This document shows, piece after piece, positions 28,701 to 37,367 of a DNA stretch of 64,000 nt (position 1 is its first letter; the number at the start of each line of letters is the position of its first letter). The notes under the pieces are model-generated. The model worked only from the letters and a program-made list of their open reading frames with translations, had not been told where the DNA came from and made no database searches. Source of the DNA: Streptomyces profundus (GTDB lineage: Bacteria > Actinomycetota > Actinomycetes > Streptomycetales > Streptomycetaceae); assembly GCF_020740535.1 (NCBI RefSeq), contig NZ_CP082362.1, positions 2,666,001 to 2,730,000 on the forward strand, read 5' to 3'. The translations under genes were made by a program, and so were the position numbers.

Positions 28701-29731
28701 GGTCGGCACCTGAGCGCGATCGGGCACGGGCCACCGCCGCATCATTACCCAGCGGCCGCGACGGGCCCCTCGACGAAACGCGGCTAGCTCCGCCGTGCTG
28801 CCGCGCCACGTTCTGAAGTTTTTCGACGGGCACTTCGTATTTCCCGGGTCCGGCCGGGTACATGACGGTAGTAGGTAAGCGCTGGTAAGCACGACGCATG
28901 GAGGAACTGGCGTGAGTCAGTGATATCGGGCGGACTGCGGCCAGTGACGGACAGTTGGTCTGGGCCCGCTCAGGAACAGAGCGGCGGGTTCTAGCCAGGC
29001 AGGGGTCCCGACTACATTTGAAGGGGTCTTGTGCCCGTCGCAGACCACCATGAGCCCTTCCGCGACCCCGCAGGCTCAACAGCTCCCACAAGAACGACCC
29101 TTGACCTTATCGCGATGGTCGCAGGCGCATCTTACAGTTCGTTCCACAGTCCATCTCCTGGTGGGCAGACACGACCGCCCCTCGCAGCGCGTGGCAACGC
29201 ATCGCCGCCCATGCTGCTGATCTGCGACGGCCGACCTCCGCTGGTTGAGGAAGCCGGCTGCGAGCTCGTTCGAAACCTCAGCGCGAACCGGTCCGTCATT
29301 CTGATCGCCCACCAGCTCTGTTCTCCCCGCACCGCCGACCGGACCATCGTCCTGGGCGGTGGCGAGATCGTTGAAGGAGGGACGCACGACTCTCCCCTCG
29401 AATGTAACGGCCGAACCAACGCGTCCAGACCGCCACCCAAGCCGACACTCACACCGACCCCCACGCCGGTGGGTTCGTGAGGTGCGCCACAGTGGGGTTC
29501 GGTAACGAGAGGGCAACATTGATCCCCGAGGGGTTTACGTGTTAGCCGTCCGGTCGCCCCTGGAAAATCGGACAATCAGCAGGACAGCGCGGTGAATCGG
29601 CTGGAAAGATCAACTTGCCGCGCAAGCGACACTTCGGGCAAATGCCCCCTCAACTCGTCGCGTACACGCCCAATGTGGCGGATTCCACGAGGATTGAGCT
29701 CAACCCCGACGGGCTGATAGCCGTTGTTCCC
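28701..29731. other. Debris and leader region between the restriction gene and the NlpC/P60 gene
   Basis: About 1 kb without an intact gene. On the minus strand at 28780-28900 a stretch reads AYQRLPTTVMYPAGPGKYEV and continues VEKLQNVARQHGGA, which looks protein-like but unassigned. A decayed ABC-transporter end is at 29215-29400. 29480-29731 is the leader of the NlpC/P60 gene and shows only short hairpins (CTTG-CCGCG-CAAG near 29614). Confidence 0.4.
29215..29400 (+). pseudogene. ABC-transporter ATPase C-terminal remnant
   Basis: Translation in this frame gives LICDGRPPLVEEAGCELVRN, then NRSVILIAHQLCSPRTADRT and IVLGGGEIVEGGTHDS. This matches the switch (H-loop) end of an exporter-type ATPase (consensus: vilIaHRLstvr.AD.I.vl..G.ive.GtHdeL). 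Walker A, the signature motif and all upstream parts are missing, and the frame runs into low-complexity Pro/Thr sequence. It is a fragment, not a working gene. Confidence 0.55.
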
Positions 29732-30583
29732 ATGTCCCCAATCCGTTACCGAGGCCGGCACCGCAAACCCCGGACCTCCCGCATCAGCGGCCTGCGCCTG
29801 ATACGCGGCGGCGTCCTCACGGGCGTGGTCGGCTCGGTCGCGGTCACCGGCACGGCCGGTCCCGCTTCCGCGACCGAGCAGCCCGCCGAGTCCACCGGTG
29901 AACTGCCCACGGTCACCGCCGCGCTGGCCACCAGCAACATCCGAGCCGCCCAGGCCACCGAGGACCTGGCCACCCACACCGAACAGCGCCGCACCCTGGC
30001 CTGGGCCCAGGAGCGCGCCATCGTCGCCGCCCAGCGCACCGCCGCCGAGCAGCGCGCCGAGGCGGAAGCCCGCGCCGAGGCCGAGCGGTTGGCGGCCGAG
30101 GAGGCGGAGGCCGCCGCCCAGGCCGAGGAGGCCGCCGCGCAGGCCGCCGAGCAGGCCACCGCCGCCGAGGCGGAGTCGGCGCCGGCCGAGGAGCCGCAGA
30201 TCCAGACCCAGTCGGCGCCCGCGTCCGGCGGCGCCGCGGCCGTCATCGACTTCGCCCGCTCCCAACTGGGCGACGCCTACGTCATGGGCGGCACAGGACC
30301 CGACAGCTGGGACTGCTCGGGCCTGGTCCAGGCCGCGTTCCAGACCGTCGGCGTCTCCCTGCCCCGCGTCTCCGGCGCCCAGGCGACGGCCGGCACCTCC
30401 GTCTCGCTGGACGCCCTCCAGCCCGGCGACATCCTCTACTGGGGCGGCAGCCCCAGCAGCGCGTACCACGTCGCCATCTACACGGGTGACGGCACGTTCG
30501 TCGGCGCGCAGAACCCCTCGACGGGCGTGGTGGAGCGCGAGCTGGACTACGACGCCCCCTCCGGCGCGGTCCGCGTGCTCTGA
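29732..30583 (+). CDS. Secreted NlpC/P60 peptidoglycan hydrolase
   Basis: 283 residues from ATG 29732. The start is uncertain: the frame is open back to a TTG at 29615 preceded by GGAAAG, but the signal-peptide-like region begins MSPIRYRGRHRKPR and ends GTAGPASA. A long Ala/Glu coiled-coil region (about residues 60-155) follows. The C-terminal NlpC/P60 domain carries the catalytic Cys in DSWDCSGLVQAAF and His in SSAYHVAIYTGDG. These enzymes cut gamma-D-Glu-diamino acid bonds in wall peptides. It is convergent with the reductase gene and followed by a strong terminator. Confidence 0.85.
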   Translation: MSPIRYRGRHRKPRTSRISGLRLIRGGVLTGVVGSVAVTGTAGPASATEQPAESTGELPTVTAALATSNIRAAQATEDLATHTEQRRTLAWAQERAIVAAQRTAAEQRAEAEARAEAERLAAEEAEAAAQAEEAAAQAAEQATAAEAESAPAEEPQIQTQSAPASGGAAAVIDFARSQLGDAYVMGGTGPDSWDCSGLVQAAFQTVGVSLPRVSGAQATAGTSVSLDALQPGDILYWGGSPSSAYHVAIYTGDGTFVGAQNPSTGVVERELDYDAPSGAVRVL

Positions 30584-30598
30584 CCCCGCCCACGACAG

Positions 30599-30645
30599 CA
30601 CCGCGCCCCCGCACCCGGCGACAGGCCGGGCGCGGGGGCGCGGTG
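30599..30645. terminator. Bidirectional hairpin terminator
   Basis: CACCGCGCCCCCGC pairs with GCGGGGGCGCGGTG, and an inner CCCGGC/GCCGGG stem extends it to about 20 pairs. It lies between the convergent NlpC/P60 and geranylgeranyl-reductase-type genes. Confidence 0.8.
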
Positions 30646-30660
30646 TCCGTTCAGAGACGT

Positions 30661-31956
30661 TCAGGCGCGGGGGGCCAGCTTGGTGAGGCCGTTGATCACA
30701 CGGTCCGAGGCGTCGCCGCCGGCCGGGTCGGTCAGGTTGGCGAGCAGCTTCAGCAGGAAGCGCATCAGCATCGGGTGGCTGAGACCGCGCTCGGCGGCCA
30801 GCTTCATCACCCGGGGGTTGCCGATGATCTTCACGAAGGCGCGGCCCATCGTGTAGTAGCCGCCGTAGGTCTCCCGCAGCACCTTGGAGTAGCCGAGCAG
30901 CGCCAACTCCCGCTGGGTGGGCGTCTGTCGGGCCATCGCCTGGCTGATCACCTCGGCCGCGATCCGGCCGGACTCCATGGCGTAGGCGATGCCCTCGCCG
31001 TTGAACGGGTTGACCAGGCCGCCGGAGTCACCCACCAGCATCAGGCCACGGCCGTAGTGCGGCTTGCGGTTGAACGCCATCGGCAGCGCCGCGCCCCGGA
31101 TCGGGCCCGTCATGTGCTCGGGGGTGAACTGCCACTCCTCCGGCATCCCCGCGCACCAGGCCCGCAGCACCTCGCGCCAGTCCAGGTCGCGGAAGGCCGG
31201 CGAGCTGTTGAGCACGCCGAGGCCGACGTTGGAGGTGCCGTCGCCCATGCCGAAGACCCAGCCGTAGCCGGGCAGCAGCTTGGGCTTGTCGCCTCGCCGG
31301 TCCCAGAGTTCGAGCCAGGACTCCAGATAGTCGTCGTCGTGGCGCGGGGTGGTGAAGTACGTCCGCACGGCGACGCCCATGGGGCGGCGCTCGTCCCGGT
31401 GCCGGTCCATCGCGAGGGAGAGCCGGGAGGAGTTGCCGTCGGCCGCCACGACCACGGGGGCGCGGAAGGTGGTGGGGGTCTTCTCAAGACCCAGCTTCGC
31501 CTCCACGCCGATGATCCGACCGGTGCGTTCGTCGCGGATCGGCGCCGAGACGTTGCAGCGCTCGTGGATCCTGGCCCCGGCCTTCTCGGCCGCCCTGGCC
31601 AGCTGCTCGTCGAAGTCGTCGCGCTTGCGGACCAGCCCGTAGTCGGGGAACGAGGCCAACTCCGGCCAGTCCAGCTGGACGCGCTGGCCGCCGCTGAGGA
31701 TGCGGAGCCCCTTGTTCCGCAGCCAGCCGGCCTCTTCGGAGACGTCGATCCCCATGGCGATCAGCTGCTTGGTGGCCCGGGGCGTGAGTCCGTCGCCGCA
31801 GACCTTCTCCCGGGGGAAGGCGGTCTTCTCCAACAGGAGCACGTCAAGTCCGGCCTGGGCGAGGTGGTAGGCGGTCGTGGAGCCTGCTGGCCCGGCCCCC
31901 ACCACAATCACATCGGCGCGGTGTTCGGAGGGGGTCTTCTCGGCGGTCTCAGCCAC
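30661..31956 (-). CDS. Geranylgeranyl reductase family FAD oxidoreductase (menaquinone-saturating, MenJ-like)
   Basis: 431 residues from GTG 31956, chosen because GGGAGAG lies 6 bases upstream; an ATG five codons earlier has no ribosome site. The N-terminus has the FAD dinucleotide fold VIVVGAGPAGSTTAYHLA; further family features are PREKVCGDGLTPRA, VVVAADGNSSRLS and LMLVGDSGGLVNPFNGEGIAYAME. The family reduces isoprenoid double bonds; the mycobacterial homologue MenJ saturates one unit of the menaquinone tail. Position between nuo and the menaquinone methyltransferase supports that role here. Confidence 0.88.
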   Translation of the reverse strand: MAETAEKTPSEHRADVIVVGAGPAGSTTAYHLAQAGLDVLLLEKTAFPREKVCGDGLTPRATKQLIAMGIDVSEEAGWLRNKGLRILSGGQRVQLDWPELASFPDYGLVRKRDDFDEQLARAAEKAGARIHERCNVSAPIRDERTGRIIGVEAKLGLEKTPTTFRAPVVVAADGNSSRLSLAMDRHRDERRPMGVAVRTYFTTPRHDDDYLESWLELWDRRGDKPKLLPGYGWVFGMGDGTSNVGLGVLNSSPAFRDLDWREVLRAWCAGMPEEWQFTPEHMTGPIRGAALPMAFNRKPHYGRGLMLVGDSGGLVNPFNGEGIAYAMESGRIAAEVISQAMARQTPTQRELALLGYSKVLRETYGGYYTMGRAFVKIIGNPRVMKLAAERGLSHPMLMRFLLKLLANLTDPAGGDASDRVINGLTKLAPRA

Positions 31957-32134
31957 GTTCGGCTCTCCCATCGGCGTCAGAGGCAGACAGTGCTGGAGTC
32001 TATTCGGCGGGTGGCCCCGCGCGACGGCAGCCCGGCGCGGCCGGGGCGCGGCGCGCGCCCCTGGACGCCGACGAAGGCGGGCCCCAGGGGACGACTGCCC
32101 GGTGAAGCGGCCCGTCAGTCCGGGGCGGGCCCCG

Positions 32135-32833
32135 CTACTCCCCGGGCTTGGTGCCCCGGTGCAGGGCGACGATGCCGCCCGTCAGATCGCGCCAGGCGAC
32201 CCGTTCCCACCCCGCCCCGAGCAACCGCCGGGCCAGCCCGGGCTGGTCGGGCCACGCGCGGATCGACTCGGCGAGATAGGTGTAGGCGTCGGGGCTGCTG
32301 GAGACCCGCGTCGCCACGGCGGGCAGCGCCCGCATCAGATACTCGCTGTAGACGGTGCGGAACGGGGCCCACGTCGGGTGGCTGAACTCGCACACCACCA
32401 GCCGGCCGCCCGGCTTGGTGACCCGGAGCAGCTCCCGTAGCCCGGCGTCCGGGTCGGCGACGTTGCGCAGGCCGAAGGAGATCGTCACGGCGTCGAACAC
32501 GCCGTCGGCGAACGGCAGCCGGGTGGCGTCCCCCGCGGTGAACGGGAGCCAGGGCTGGCGCCGCTTGCCCTCGCCCAACATGCCCTGGCTGAAGTCACAG
32601 GGCACCGTGAACGCGCCCGCCGCCGCGAAGGGTTCGGATGAGGTGCCGGTGCCGGCGGCCAGATCGAGGACGAACTCCCCCGGGCGCGGAGCGACCGCGC
32701 GCACCACCGCCTTGCGCCAGCGGCGGTTCTGGCCCATGGCGAGAACGTCGTTGGTGAGGTCGTAGCGCGCCGCCACCGCGTCGAACATGGCGGCGACTTC
32801 CTTGGGTTGCTTCTCCAGCGAGGCACGTGTCAC
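32135..32833 (-). CDS. ubiE: Demethylmenaquinone methyltransferase
   Basis: 232 residues from GTG 32833 ([20 protein letters not shown]), the family's usual length; the open frame upstream is discounted. S-adenosylmethionine motifs: [33 protein letters not shown], and [19 protein letters not shown]. The last step of menaquinone synthesis is C-methylation of demethylmenaquinone (MenG/UbiE). It lies upstream of the reductase gene, 178 bases away, and the two may form one transcript. Confidence 0.92.
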   Translation of the reverse strand: MTRASLEKQPKEVAAMFDAVAARYDLTNDVLAMGQNRRWRKAVVRAVAPRPGEFVLDLAAGTGTSSEPFAAAGAFTVPCDFSQGMLGEGKRRQPWLPFTAGDATRLPFADGVFDAVTISFGLRNVADPDAGLRELLRVTKPGGRLVVCEFSHPTWAPFRTVYSEYLMRALPAVATRVSSSPDAYTYLAESIRAWPDQPGLARRLLGAGWERVAWRDLTGGIVALHRGTKPGE

Positions 32834-32928
32834 CCGACCATTGTCCCGGATGCCCCTCCTACTCGTTCGGGGGACATCCCCGGACAGCGGGATGAGCGGG
32901 ACGGGGTCGGCCAACTACGGTGCGTGGC

Positions 32929-33303
32929 ATGACTCAGCACTCCCGCGCGGCACGCACGCTGCGCCTGGCCTCCGTCACCGCGACCGCGACCGGCGCGCTG
33001 CTCGCCGTCGGCGCCGGCGCCGCAGCCGCCAACGTCCTCCCCGAGACCCTCGGCAACACCCTGGGCACCACCACCGACGTCACGCAGCAGTCCCTGGGCA
33101 GCGCCCTCGACCCGGCCCTCGACCTCCAGCTCTACCCGCTGGCCAACACCGGTACCGACCCGCTGGACAACACGGTCGGCACCCAGGTCGCCGACTTCAA
33201 GCCGGTGGGCACCGACCTGGTCACCGGGCCGATCAGCGAGGGCGCCAGCGCGCGCACGCTGCTCGGCGGGGTGCCGCTCCTCGGGGAGCTGTTCGCCCGC
33301 TGA
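32929..33303 (+). CDS. Small secreted protein
   Basis: 124 residues. ATG 32929 starts MTQHSRAARTLRLASVTATA and the signal peptide ends GAGAAAANV. The mature part is hydrophilic with repeated Leu/Thr/Asn stretches (LPETLGNTLGTTTDVTQQSL) and no Cys. No family recognised. It is divergent from ubiE and convergent with the ECF41 sigma gene. Confidence 0.65.
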   Translation: MTQHSRAARTLRLASVTATATGALLAVGAGAAAANVLPETLGNTLGTTTDVTQQSLGSALDPALDLQLYPLANTGTDPLDNTVGTQVADFKPVGTDLVTGPISEGASARTLLGGVPLLGELFAR

Positions 33304-33332
33304 CCCGCCTCGTCGCGCCCGCCGCCGGCGGC

Positions 33333-34298
33333 TCACGCCGTCGAGACGTCGCGCGCGACGCCGCCGGCCACGGCGCGCAGCTTCTCCGGGTTGACCACCC
33401 CGTACACGCCGGCGATGCGTCCTTCCGGGTCGAAGTCGAAGGTGATGGTCGAGAAGACCCGCCCCCGCCCGGTGAACAACATGCCGAGCGCGCCGTTGAT
33501 CTCGACCAGCTCCACGGCCATCTCCTCGGGCTCGACGCCCTCATAGGCGAACGTGCCCAGGGAGACGAACCAGGAGGCCAGCTCCTCGGCGCCCACCAGC
33601 GGGTCCATGAACTGGGAGACCTTCCCCCCACCGTCGGTCCACAGGGTGACGTCCGGGGACAGCGCCTCCATCAGGGCGTTGACGTCGCCGCCGGACGCGG
33701 CGGCGACGAACCGCTCGGTGACGGCGCGCTGCCGCGCCCGGTCGGCGGCGAACCGCGGGCGCCTGGCCCGCACATGCTCCCTGGCGCGGTGCGCGGCCTG
33801 GCGCACGGCTGGCTCCGAGCGGCCGACCGCCTCGGCGATCTCGGCGTGGCCGAAGGCGAAGACCTCCCGCAGCACGAACACGGCGCGTTCCAGCGGGCTG
33901 AGCGTCTCCAGCACCACCAGCATCGCCATCGAGACGGACTCGGCGGCCGTGACGGTGTCGGCGACATCGGCGGTCTCGGCGGCGGCTCCGGCGGCGGTCC
34001 CGACGGGTTCGCCGCTGGTGAGGATGGGCTCGGGCAGCCAGGGGCCGACATAGGTCTCGCGCCGGTACCGGGCGGAACGCAGCCGCTCCAACGCGAGGTT
34101 CGACACGATCCGGGTCAGATACGCGCGCGGCTCGACCACGTCCGAACGGTCGGCGGCCGACCACTTGAGCCAGGCGTCCTGGACGGCGTCCTCGGCGTCG
34201 GCGGCCGAGCCGAGGAGGCGGTAGGCCACCGAGAACAGCAGGTTCCGATGCCGGTGGAACACCTCGGTCGCGGCACCGTCCGCTTGCTGTGCGCTCAT
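33333..34298 (-). CDS. sigJ: ECF41-family RNA polymerase sigma factor (SigJ-like)
   Basis: 321 residues from ATG 34298 (GAGGGAG 8 bases upstream). Region 2: LLFSVAYRLLGSAADAEDAV and the DAWLKW segment; region 4: LSPLERAVFVLREVFAFGHA with helix-turn-helix. It then carries the ECF41 hallmarks: WLPEP in the linker, DGGGKV and a NPEKL variant of NPDKL in the SnoaL-like C-terminal domain. That C-terminal extension replaces an anti-sigma factor and tunes activity. Typical ECF41 partners (carboxymuconolactone decarboxylase, oxidoreductase) are not adjacent. A matching promoter lies upstream (34366-34392). Confidence 0.9.
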   Translation of the reverse strand: MSAQQADGAATEVFHRHRNLLFSVAYRLLGSAADAEDAVQDAWLKWSAADRSDVVEPRAYLTRIVSNLALERLRSARYRRETYVGPWLPEPILTSGEPVGTAAGAAAETADVADTVTAAESVSMAMLVVLETLSPLERAVFVLREVFAFGHAEIAEAVGRSEPAVRQAAHRAREHVRARRPRFAADRARQRAVTERFVAAASGGDVNALMEALSPDVTLWTDGGGKVSQFMDPLVGAEELASWFVSLGTFAYEGVEPEEMAVELVEINGALGMLFTGRGRVFSTITFDFDPEGRIAGVYGVVNPEKLRAVAGGVARDVSTA

Positions 34299-34365
34299 CG
34301 TCTCGCTCCCTCTCGCTGCCGCTCGCTGTCGACCACCAGCAGACGGGTGCCGCCCTCCCGTTCGT

Positions 34366-34392
34366 GACACGGCTTCGGTGTGACGCCTGACA
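34366..34392 (-). promoter_or_regulatory. Candidate ECF41-type autoregulated promoter
   Basis: Reading minus: TGTCAGG (34392-34386), exactly 16 bases, TGTC (34369-34366). The published ECF41 consensus is TGTCACA-N16-CGTC. It is about 70 bases before the sigma gene start, a normal distance for self-activation. Confidence 0.45.
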
Positions 34393-34568
34393 CAGCGGCC
34401 TCACGCCAACACCCCCTGTCCGCACGGGAGATGATGGAGTGCCCGCACCAACAGCGTGTTTTCGGACATCCCAGCCGGTGAACATCGGCCGCTCCCAGCG
34501 GCGGGAGGGGTTCCGGTTGGCCATGCGACTTGGGCATATGGCCCCCGGATGGCCTACGTTCAGCTGCC

Positions 34569-35321
34569 ATGGAAACAGATCCTGAATTCGGCGGGCCCGG
34601 CCGTCGTCTGCTGGGTGCGGCGGCCTCGCTGGTCGTGGGGGCGCTGCTCATCGTCTGGCTCGCACCCGGCGGGCTGGTCAACGACGAGCCGGTGCACGTG
34701 GTGGGCGGCACCTCGGTCGACATCTACCGGTCGATCACCGAACGGGTCGCCGACACCCCGTCCTGGTTCGGCCACCTGCTGGAACTGGCCACCGAGGGCA
34801 CCCTGGTGATCCTCGGCCTGATACTGCTGTGGGTGTGGTGGCAGGGGCTGCGCGACGGGAACGCCCGCCGGGTCGCCGGCGCCATAGTGGTCGGCGTCGG
34901 CATGCTCGCCGCCTACGGCACCAGCGAGGGGCTGAAGCTGCTGGTGGACGAGGAGCGGCCCTGCCGTGCCGTGCCCGGCGCCGAAGCGCTCGCCGAGTGC
35001 CCGCCGGTGGGCGACTGGTCCTTCCCCAGCAACCACTCGACGCTGGCGGTCGCCCTGGGCGTCGGCCTCGCCGTCCTGCTGCCCCGGCTGGCGGCCCTGA
35101 CGCTGCCGCTGGCCGCGCTCGGCGCGCTGCTGCGGGTGATGGTGGGGGTGCACTATCCGCACGATGTGGTCGCGGGCACCGCGCTGGGGGCCTCGGTCGC
35201 CGCGGCGGTGCTTCTCCTGCTGGGCCCGCTGGCCGTGGGGCCGACGACGGCCGTCTTCGGCCGCTGGCTCAACTCCCGCCCGACCGGCCAACATCGCCGC
35301 ACGAGCGGTACGCGGCGCTGA
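34569..35321 (+). CDS. PAP2-family membrane phosphatase
   Basis: 250 residues from ATG 34569. Five to six membrane segments with the three PAP2 signatures: KLLVDEERP (KX6RP), FPSNHSTLAV (PSGH variant PSNH), and RVMVGVHYPHDVVAG (SRX5HX3D-like). Such enzymes dephosphorylate undecaprenyl diphosphate, phosphatidic acid or similar lipids. No Shine-Dalgarno is visible before the ATG; TACGTT 8 bases upstream could make a leaderless message. The repeat region follows directly. Confidence 0.88.
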   Translation: METDPEFGGPGRRLLGAAASLVVGALLIVWLAPGGLVNDEPVHVVGGTSVDIYRSITERVADTPSWFGHLLELATEGTLVILGLILLWVWWQGLRDGNARRVAGAIVVGVGMLAAYGTSEGLKLLVDEERPCRAVPGAEALAECPPVGDWSFPSNHSTLAVALGVGLAVLLPRLAALTLPLAALGALLRVMVGVHYPHDVVAGTALGASVAAAVLLLLGPLAVGPTTAVFGRWLNSRPTGQHRRTSGTRR

Positions 35322-36602
35322 GCCTGCGCCGCCGGTACGCGGCGCTGAGCCCCACCGGGGGCGTTTCCCCCACCCACCCGCCCTCGTTTCGCCTACCGGC
35401 GAGCCCCCCGCCACCGGCTGGCGCCGGGGCCCAGCGGGCACGGGCCCGCCAGGGGCACGGCCGCCCCGCGCCGGGTTTTTCCCCACCCACCCGCCCTCTT
35501 TCCGCCTGTCGGCGAGCCCCCCGCCACCGGCTGGCGCCGGGGCCCCTTCCCGCCTACCGGCGAACCACCGCCCGCCGGTTGACGCCGGGGCCCAGCGGGC
35601 ACGGGCCCGCCGGGGGCACGGCCGCCCCGCGCCAAGCGTTATCCCCACCCGCCCGCCCCCTTCCCGCCTGCCGGCGGCACCCCGCCCCGCCAGGGCCTGC
35701 GGCCGTCCGCCCCCGCCAAGGGCAGGCCGCCCGCCAGCAGTTGGCGCCCGGCCCCAGCGGGTCCGGGCCCGCCAGGGCCCGCAACCGGCAGCCCCACAAG
35801 GGGGCACGGCCGCCCCCGCGGGGGCGTTATCCCCACCCACCCGCCCTCGTTTCGCCTACCGGCTGGCGCCGGGCCCCACCGGGGGCACGGCCGCCCGCGC
35901 GGGGCGTTATCCCCACCCACCGGCGAGCCGTCCGCCACCGGCGGCGCCCGGCGCGGCGGGCGCGGGCCCGCCGGGGCCCGCAACCGGCCACCCCACAAGG
36001 GGCACAGCCGTCCCGCCAAGGGCACGGCCACCCCGCCAGGGGCACGGCCGCCCGCGCGGGGCGTTATCCCCACCCACCGGCGAGCCGTCCGCCACCGGCG
36101 GCGCCCGGCGCGGCGGGCACGGGCCCGCCAGGGCCCGCAACCGGCCACCCCACAAGGGGGCCAGCCGTCCCGCCAAGGGCACGGCCACCCGCAGGGGCTC
36201 AGCCGCACCGAACTGGGCCTTCCCCCACCCACACGCGCCCTCTTCCCACCCACCGGCGGCGCCCCGGCCCCACCGGGCACGGGCCCGCCAAGGCGCACCG
36301 GCGCGCCCGGCGCGGCGGGCGCGGGCCCGCCGGGGCACCACCATCGCGGCACGGCCCGGCCCGGCCCGCCCCCAGCGGGCACGGGTCCGCCAGGGCCCAC
36401 CGGTGGCGCCCGGCGCGCCCGGCGCGGGCCCGCCGGGGCCCGCAACCGGCAGCCCCGCCAGGGGCACGGCCACCCCGCCAGGGGCACGGCCACCCCGCCA
36501 GGGGCACAGCCGCCCCGCCAGGGCCACAGCCACCCCGCCAGGGCCACAGCCACCCCGGCAGGGGGCAGTTCCCCCGGGCCCGCCAGGGCCTCGGGGGTGG
36601 GG
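35322..36602. repeat. 1.3-kb GC-rich degenerate repeat region
   Basis: No credible gene. Long open frames occur in every register but give only Pro/Arg/Ala/Gly low-complexity sequence. About seven copies of a module anchored by GCGTTATCCCCACCC (exact at 35636, 35824, 35904 and 36061; variants at 35361, 35474 and near 36219) alternate with GGGCACGGGCCCGCC and CGCCCTCGTTTCGCCTACCG. Bases about 35904-36030 and 36061-36187 are a tandem duplication with a constant 157-bp offset and only two differences over their first 97 bases. The array contains many potential hairpins. Confidence 0.75.
36453..36552. repeat. 20-bp minisatellite, five units
   Basis: Five head-to-tail copies of CCCCGCCAGGGGCACGGCCA at 36453, 36473, 36493, 36513 and 36533, drifting by one to two bases (CACGG to CACAG, GGGGC to GGGCC), and a partial sixth. 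Single copies of the same unit occur earlier in the array (36031). Confidence 0.85.
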
Positions 36603-37313
36603 TCAGGCCGCCCCGGCAGGGGCCACGTGGAGGCCGAGTTCGGAGGCGAGGAGGGGGGCCAGCTCCAGGAGTTGGGTGGGGCTGATGACCGCGCCGGACA
36701 GGCGTCCCACTCCGCGGGTGATGGAGAGGGACGACACGCCCCGCAGATCCACGTCCCGCAGCGTCGCCGACGAGAAGTCCGCGCCGCGCAGTTCGCAGTC
36801 GTCGAAGGAGACCCGCTCCAGCGTCGCGCCGCCGAAGTCCGGCTCGATCAGCACGCAGCCCTCAAAGGTGACATCGATCAGCCTGGCCTGCCGCAGGTTC
36901 AGATAGTCCATCTTGCCGCCGCGCAGCAGCACCCTGGTGAGCGTGGCGCCGCCACACTGCGCACCGCCGAGGCGCGCGTCGCTGATCTCGACGTCCCGCA
37001 GCTCCGCGTCCATCAGGTCGACGCCGACGCCGCGCACCTCCTGGAGCAGGCTGTCCAGCAGCCGCGCCCCCTTGAGCCGCACGCCGTCGAGCACACAGCC
37101 CCGGAGCGCGCAGTCCAGCAGGCTGACCCCGCCCGCCTCCGCGCCCGTGAGGTCGTGGGAGACGAACTCCACGCCGTCGTAGTCCTCCTCGGCCCCGAAG
37201 GCCGCCGACGCCTCGAAGGGGACCGGCTCCTCGGGGAGCGAGATCGACGGCCGCCGAGGGGCCGCCACCACCCCGCCGTTGGCCCGCTTGCCCCGCACGC
37301 TCTTACTCGCCAT
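36603..37313 (-). CDS. Pentapeptide-repeat protein
   Basis: 236 residues from ATG 37313 (MASKSVRGKRANGG). After a basic leader and an acidic stretch, residues ~60-220 are built from A(D/N)LXX-type pentapeptides (SLLDCALRGCVLDGVRLKGA, DLMDAELRDVEISDARLGGA), which fold as a right-handed quadrilateral beta-helix. Some family members mimic DNA and protect gyrase, but most have no known role. It is divergent from the dehydrogenase gene. Confidence 0.85.
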   Translation of the reverse strand: MASKSVRGKRANGGVVAAPRRPSISLPEEPVPFEASAAFGAEEDYDGVEFVSHDLTGAEAGGVSLLDCALRGCVLDGVRLKGARLLDSLLQEVRGVGVDLMDAELRDVEISDARLGGAQCGGATLTRVLLRGGKMDYLNLRQARLIDVTFEGCVLIEPDFGGATLERVSFDDCELRGADFSSATLRDVDLRGVSSLSITRGVGRLSGAVISPTQLLELAPLLASELGLHVAPAGAA

Positions 37314-37367
37314 ACCGCCCATCCTGCCCCCCACCACTGACAGTCGGCCCGACCGCGAGACACCCCC

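Noticed and set aside
24337-29480. Integrated prophage or transposon carrying the restriction cassette
   Set aside because: No integrase, transposase, terminal inverted repeats or flanking tRNA/att duplication could be seen.
29480-29731. c-di-AMP (ydaO-type) riboswitch before the NlpC/P60 gene
   Set aside because: Such switches often precede these genes in actinobacteria, but the conserved blocks of that RNA are not present in this leader.
35636-36075. TTATCCCCA motifs as possible DnaA boxes or a replication origin
   Set aside because: They differ from the actinobacterial box (TTGTCCACA), occur only as part of a repeat unit, and no dnaA, dnaN or AT-rich unwinding region is nearby.
36453-36552. 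CRISPR array
   Set aside because: Units are contiguous with no unique spacers and there are no cas genes in the window.
34829-36685. Long Pro/Arg-rich open frames over the repeat region
   Set aside because: Open frames occur in all registers simply because the DNA lacks A/T-rich stop codons; no start, ribosome site or domain.
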